Part shown: in pieces, positions 60,007-64,000 of the stretch | How positions within the stretch are numbered: position 1 is the first letter of the stretch | How the letters are laid out: every line of letters begins with the position of its first letter | Assembly (NCBI RefSeq): GCF_026650985.1 | Contig: NZ_CP086239.1 | Coordinates: forward strand, 2,480,001-2,544,000 | Origin: Clostridium estertheticum | Lineage (GTDB): Bacteria > Bacillota > Clostridia > Clostridiales > Clostridiaceae | Length of the DNA: 64,000 bases | Direction of reading: 5' to 3' | Position numbers and translations under genes: made by a program | The notes under the pieces: model-generated | Database searches by the model: none | The model's input: the letters and a program-made list of their open reading frames with translations, nothing else | What the model was told of the DNA's origin: nothing

Positions 60007-60651
60007 CTATAGTCCTCTTGCACTATTAACTTTTGCAACAAATTTAGCAGCCATTTCTTTTACTGCTTCGTAGTCACCAGTTTTTGCTCCCTTAGTCAAT
60101 TCACCACCAGTACCTACTGCTACTGCTCCAGCCTTTATCCAATCCTCTACATTGCTTAAGCTTACTCCACCAGTTGGCATAAGGTTTGCCTGGGGAAGTG
60201 GTCCATTAAATGAACTAATTATTGATGGACCAAACGCATTGCCTGGGAATACTTTTATAATATCAACACCATATTCTAAAGCTTCTATTGCCTCTTTAAC
60301 AGTCATTATTCCTGGCACAACAGCTACTGCATATCTGTTACAAATTTTTAATGTGTCTACATTTAAATTTGGACTTACTATAAAATCTGCTCCTGCGAGC
60401 ATGCATGCTCTAGCTGTCTCCGGATCAAGTACAGTACCCGCTCCTATAAGAGCTTCTTCAGAATTATAACGTTCGGATAACTCTTTAATTATATCAATAG
60501 CACCTGGAACTGTCATAGTAATTTCAATGGCTTTTATTCCGCCCTTTATAACTGCATCAATAATTTTAATCCCTTGCTTCTTTGATTCTGCTCTTATTAC
60601 TGCAACAACACCTGCATCTAAAATTTGTTTAATAACTTGTGATTTTTTCAT
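60007..60651 (-). CDS. eda: KDPG / 4-hydroxy-2-oxoglutarate aldolase
   Basis: 214 residues. Schiff-base Lys is in FIVSPNLNVDT / DIIKVFPGNAFGP, and the phosphate site is LMPTGGVSLSNVEDW. VAVIRAESKKQG at the start is typical. It cleaves KDPG to pyruvate and glyceraldehyde-3-phosphate, or acts on hydroxyoxoglutarate. No kdgK or edd is nearby, and it overlaps the U32 gene stop by one base. Confidence 0.92.
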   Translation of the reverse strand: MKKSQVIKQILDAGVVAVIRAESKKQGIKIIDAVIKGGIKAIEITMTVPGAIDIIKELSERYNSEEALIGAGTVLDPETARACMLAGADFIVSPNLNVDTLKICNRYAVAVVPGIMTVKEAIEALEYGVDIIKVFPGNAFGPSIISSFNGPLPQANLMPTGGVSLSNVEDWIKAGAVAVGTGGELTKGAKTGDYEAVKEMAAKFVAKVNSARGL

Positions 60652-61877
60652 TATTTTTCCTCCTTAATTTTAATAATTATATCATCTGCCTTAAGTTCTT
60701 CATGACATTCAATTGTGAAAATCATTTGTGCTGATGGTGCACTATCTATAGCTTCTCCGCTTTCTTTTTTCATACTATTAAGTTTAATGTTCTTGTTATC
60801 TCCCTTTGGAACTAAAACTTCAACAGCATCACCATTGTAAGTTTTATTTTTTTGCTGTATTGTTGCTATATGAGAATCTTTGTTATAGTTTCTCACAATA
60901 CCTACAATGTCATAATTGCGAATGTATGCTGAGCTTTCATAACTCTGTTTTATCTCTTCATCAAAGTAGAAGCCAGTAGTATAAGGTCTGTGACTAGGTT
61001 TTAGAAGATAATCTTCCCATTTAGAATCAAAAACATATTTTTTAGGATCTTCTATGTATTTATCAATGGCTTCTCTATAGGCTTTTACAACAGATGCAAC
61101 ATAATATACACTCTTCATCCTTCCTTCAATTTTAAGAGAGTTAATTCCAGATTCCATAAGTTCAGGGATATGTTCTATCATACATAAGTCCTTTGAATTC
61201 ATTATATAAATTCCATTGTTATTCTCAGTGATTTCATGACGTTCTCCAGATTCCTTTTCTTCTATCAGATGATATTTATATCTGCATGGTTGTGCACATT
61301 CGCCTCTATTTGCATCTCTACCTGTTAAATAATTTGATAACATACATCTACCTGAATATGCCATGCACATTGATCCATGAACAAAAGCTTCTATATCACA
61401 GGTTTCCGGAAGTTTTTTTCTCAAAATTTTGAAATCATTTATACTCATTTCTCTTGCCATTACTACTCTTTTAACACCTAATTTGTGCCAAAATAAAGCA
61501 GATTTATAATTTACACAATTTGCTTGAGTACTTAAATGTATCTCAAGATTTGGAACTACTGCTTTAGCAGTTTCAATGATTCCTGGATCTGCAACAAGTA
61601 TTGCATCAACCCCAATTTCATATAACTCTTTAAGATAATCCTCTATTTCTGCTAAATCATCATTGTGAGGAATTATGTTTAATGTAACATAAATTTTTTT
61701 ACCCCTAGAATGTGCAAATTCTAGTCCTTCTTTTAATTCTTCAAGATTAAAATTGTTTGCAAATGCTCTTAGATTCAGTTTACTTCCTCCAAGGTAAACA
61801 GCATCCGCACCAAAATTTATAGCTGTTTTAAGTTTTTCTAAGTTCCCCGCTGGAGCTAAAAGCTCTGGTTTTGTCAT
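60651..61877 (-). CDS. U32-family protein (tRNA hydroxylation protein TrhP-like)
   Basis: 408 residues from the ATG at 61877 (GAGGAGA before it). LLAPAGNLEKLKTAINFGAD at the start. The family signature near residue 165 is EAFVHGSMCMAYSGRC, followed by Cys in RGECAQPCRY that hold an iron-sulfur cluster. Although called peptidases, the studied members act in prephenate-dependent tRNA (TrhP) or rRNA (RlhA) hydroxylation. Co-transcribed with eda. Confidence 0.88.
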   Translation of the reverse strand: MTKPELLAPAGNLEKLKTAINFGADAVYLGGSKLNLRAFANNFNLEELKEGLEFAHSRGKKIYVTLNIIPHNDDLAEIEDYLKELYEIGVDAILVADPGIIETAKAVVPNLEIHLSTQANCVNYKSALFWHKLGVKRVVMAREMSINDFKILRKKLPETCDIEAFVHGSMCMAYSGRCMLSNYLTGRDANRGECAQPCRYKYHLIEEKESGERHEITENNNGIYIMNSKDLCMIEHIPELMESGINSLKIEGRMKSVYYVASVVKAYREAIDKYIEDPKKYVFDSKWEDYLLKPSHRPYTTGFYFDEEIKQSYESSAYIRNYDIVGIVRNYNKDSHIATIQQKNKTYNGDAVEVLVPKGDNKNIKLNSMKKESGEAIDSAPSAQMIFTIECHEELKADDIIIKIKEEK

Positions 61878-62021
61878 AACTGATTTCTCCTCATCTTTTC
61901 TCAAGTGTCTCCACTATACCTACACAAATTGATTACACCTACATATTAGTATAGTATAATTTAGTTATCAAGAAATAAAAGTGCAATCTGTACTAGTACA
62001 AAATTAAAGGAGTTGCTTATA

Positions 62022-63358
62022 TTGTTAAAATACGAAAAGATTATTGACTATATTCATAATGGAATTTCAGCTGGAAATTTCACCTACAAAAAAAATTGCC
62101 TTCTATTAGGACTATATCCCAACTATTTAATTGTAGTATTGGTACAGTTTTAAAAGCCTATGATAAACTTGAAAAAGATAATATTGTTTACCCCTCTCCC
62201 AAAAGTGGATACTACCTATTAGAGGATTTCCATAATACTAATTCCACTAACAATACTATTATTGATTTTTCATCAGGAGTTCCAGATATTGAAAGCTTTC
62301 CTTATGAAGATTTTCAACATTGTTTGAATAAATCCATAGATTTGTACAAAAAAACCTTATTTACTTACTCAAATCCACGAGGATTGAATTCATTAACACA
62401 TGTATTATCAAAACACTTTCAACAATATCAAGTATTTACAAGTTCAGACAACATTGTCATTACATCCAGTTCTCAACAAGCACTAACCATATTGTCAATT
62501 ATGCCCTTTCCAAATGGTAAATCTAACATTCTTGTTGAGCAACCTACTTATTATGGAATTATAAAAATTTTAGAATTAAATAATGTTTCCGTATTAGGAA
62601 TTGAAAGAGGGCTTAACGGAATAGATTTATATGAACTAGAAAACATGTTTAAGTATGGCAATATTAAATTTTTTTATACCGTCCCTAGATTTCATAACCC
62701 AACTGGAACTTCTTATAGTAAAGAAGAAAAAGAATCTATTGTAGCTATGGCGCAAAAATATAATGTATATATTGTTGAAGATGATATTGTTTCCGATTTA
62801 GACATAAATAAAAAAAATGACCCCATGTTCACTTATGACACTACTGAAAAGGTTATTTACTTGAAAAGTTATTCAAAAATTCTTATGCCTGGACTAAGAG
62901 TTGCCGCACTCATATTGCCAAGCTTACTAATAAGTACTTTCCTAAATTATAAAAAATGGACAGATATGAATAGTCCAATACTATCTCAAGGGGCACTTGA
63001 AATCTATTTAAAAAGTGGTCTGTTTGATATACATAGAAACAAAATGAGCACCCTATACCGTAATAGAATGACTTATTTAAAAAATACAATATCTTTGCTT
63101 CAACATTCTAAAATAAAATGGAACATCCCTAAATCCGGATATTTTTCTTGTATATATGTAGATGATTCACTACAATATGATAAAATAATAAGTTCACTAT
63201 TAAATAACAATATTAAAATGTTAGATACAAATTTATGTTTTTTGGAACAAAATAGAAATGATCATTATTTTAGAATAAGCATTAGTAATGTAAATGAGGA
63301 GAAAATTAAAAAAGGTATTCCTATAGTAATTAATACCATTCAAAAATATATGACATAG
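62022..63358 (+). CDS. MocR-type GntR/aminotransferase regulator, frameshifted near its N-terminus
   Basis: Start TTG at 62022, 9 bases after AAGGAG. The frame opens LLKYEKIIDYIHNGISAGNF, a normal GntR helix, then meets an A8 run (62088-62095). The expected continuation LPSIRTISQLFNCSIGTVLK is in another frame, readable from TTG 62096 to 63358. One extra A would join them. The aminotransferase domain is complete, with PLP Lys in LKSYSKILMPGLRVAA and FYTVPRFHNPTGTS. The gene is divergent from U32-eda. Either a phase-variable switch, slippage or a sequencing error. Confidence 0.8.
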
Positions 63359-63391
63359 CTATTATCCATATTTAATTTGGTTTATCTACAA

Positions 63392-63427
63392 TGAAAAAAG
63401 GCTCTAGCACAATTGTGCTAGAGCCCT
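63392..63427 (+). terminator. Terminator after the MocR-type gene
   Basis: AAAGGCTCTAGCACAATT / AATTGTGCTAGAGCCCTT stem with no T-run beyond CCTT on the plus strand; the A-run suits minus-strand transcripts too. Confidence 0.75.
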
Positions 63428-63604
63428 TGATCTATCGTTCCTAGTTATATATATATTTAATTAAAGGGGGACTCTAATTAAAAAATCAATTACTAGTTTC
63501 TTTCTATGTATTAACAATAACAATTATATGTGTCATTAGAATGTCGAGAATAACAATAAATTGTAAACTATTTACTTGCCTATCTTTTTTATCTCACCTA
63601 GGTT

Positions 63605-63892
63605 TTACTTCCTTGGCAAAATAGTGAATACTATTGCGTAGTAAACTCCGGCTAAAATTCCAAACTCGAAGTCATTAAGATTAATATAGTTACTAACAAG
63701 TAGGAATAAAGCAATCGATATAATAAAAACAAATTTATTTATCAATTTTTCATTACCACTTTTCTTAATGAATTCCTGAAGAGGTGTAAATATATTAAAT
63801 CTATTATTAACAAGATTTAGAATAATTTGAACAGGAAAAAAAGCTACTAAAAGTGTTACTAAAAATTTAAGAATTGAGCTAATAAATTCCAT
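63605..63892 (-). CDS. Small membrane protein of unknown function
   Basis: 95 residues from the ATG at 63892 (AGGAG, 9-base spacing). An in-frame extension to 63949 exists but has a poorly placed ribosome site. Three hydrophobic segments: about 4-25, 52-68 and 75-91. I recognise no family. It lies 69 bases after the gene that ends at 63962. Confidence 0.65.
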   Translation of the reverse strand: MEFISSILKFLVTLLVAFFPVQIILNLVNNRFNIFTPLQEFIKKSGNEKLINKFVFIISIALFLLVSNYINLNDFEFGILAGVYYAIVFTILPRK

Positions 63893-63961
63893 CTTTTCAT
63901 CTCCTCTTATGTACTCATCAATTACGTAGGCGCCCAATTCCGGGTTCAAATCTCCTTATAA

Positions 63962-64000
63962 TTAAATTTTGAATTCTGAAACAATAGTCTTTAATTCTTC
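63962..64000 (-). CDS. C-terminal end of a probable chemoreceptor, cut by window edge
   Basis: Twelve codons, EELKTIVSEFKI, then TAA. This is the usual tail of methyl-accepting chemotaxis proteins (compare [14 protein letters not shown] at 46142). Only the tail is visible, so the call is tentative. Confidence 0.4.
   Translation of the reverse strand, partial: EELKTIVSEFKI

Overview
The window is AT-rich, with strong Shine-Dalgarno sites, tight operons and almost all genes on the minus strand. Its content is clostridial: an Rnf complex, a SpoVD-like class B PBP, a NifN-NifB fusion, a split nifV, a thioredoxin-like [2Fe-2S] ferredoxin and small Mop proteins. The best reading is a diazotrophic Clostridium sensu stricto, related in nif organisation to C. 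pasteurianum. The species cannot be fixed from the sequence alone. I saw no rRNA, tRNA, CRISPR array, prophage or insertion sequence.

Layout. 0-6.3 kb: the start of a nitroreductase-like gene, a HEAT/UPF0020 methyltransferase, and two nadE paralogues flanking an AmmeMemoRadiSam pair. 6.3-11.9 kb: rnfCDGEAB behind an RseC-like gene. 12.6-18.2 kb: a cyclase and zwf, a lipoprotein, a class B PBP. 18.3-31.4 kb: the Mo-nitrogenase operon nifH-I1-I2-D-K-E-(N-B)-ferredoxin-nifVomega-nifValpha, followed by an AnfO-like gene and a MORN-like gene; a small unknown gene lies further downstream. 32.2-35.2 kb: mop, a HTH/PBP-like regulator and a divergent 515-residue protein with a DUF2325-like C-terminus. 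35.3-41.6 kb: the Fe-only nitrogenase operon anfH-I1-I2-D-G-K-GNAT-anfO. 42.2-45.9 kb: modABC and a second HTH/PBP-like regulator. 46-64 kb: ordinary chromosomal genes (chemoreceptor, SH3/NlpC hydrolase, LD-carboxypeptidase, ilvD with a FadR-type regulator, LRR protein, histidine kinase, TerC, MATE pump, eda, U32 peptidase, a MocR-like regulator with a frameshift).

How the parts fit. Rnf can supply low-potential ferredoxin to nitrogenase. ModABC, Mop and two molybdate-type regulators supply and sense molybdenum. NifB and NifV from the Mo operon must also serve the Fe-only enzyme, because the anf operon has no nifB, nifE, nifN or nifV. NifI1/NifI2 are encoded in both operons, so both enzymes can be switched post-translationally. 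The window therefore holds a compact Mo/Fe nitrogenase switching island.

The most interesting signals are: the uncharacterised DUF2325-like protein, AnfO-like and MORN-like proteins tied to the nitrogenase genes; a shared TATAAT-N23-GTGCTAAA element upstream of both nifH and anfH; an 18-bp Rex-like operator repeated exactly at nadE and at an orphan promoter; a leader peptide inside a terminator ahead of the MATE pump; a probable riboswitch leader ahead of terC; and a frameshift in an A8 run in the MocR-like gene. All functional calls are by eye from sequence; no database search was run.
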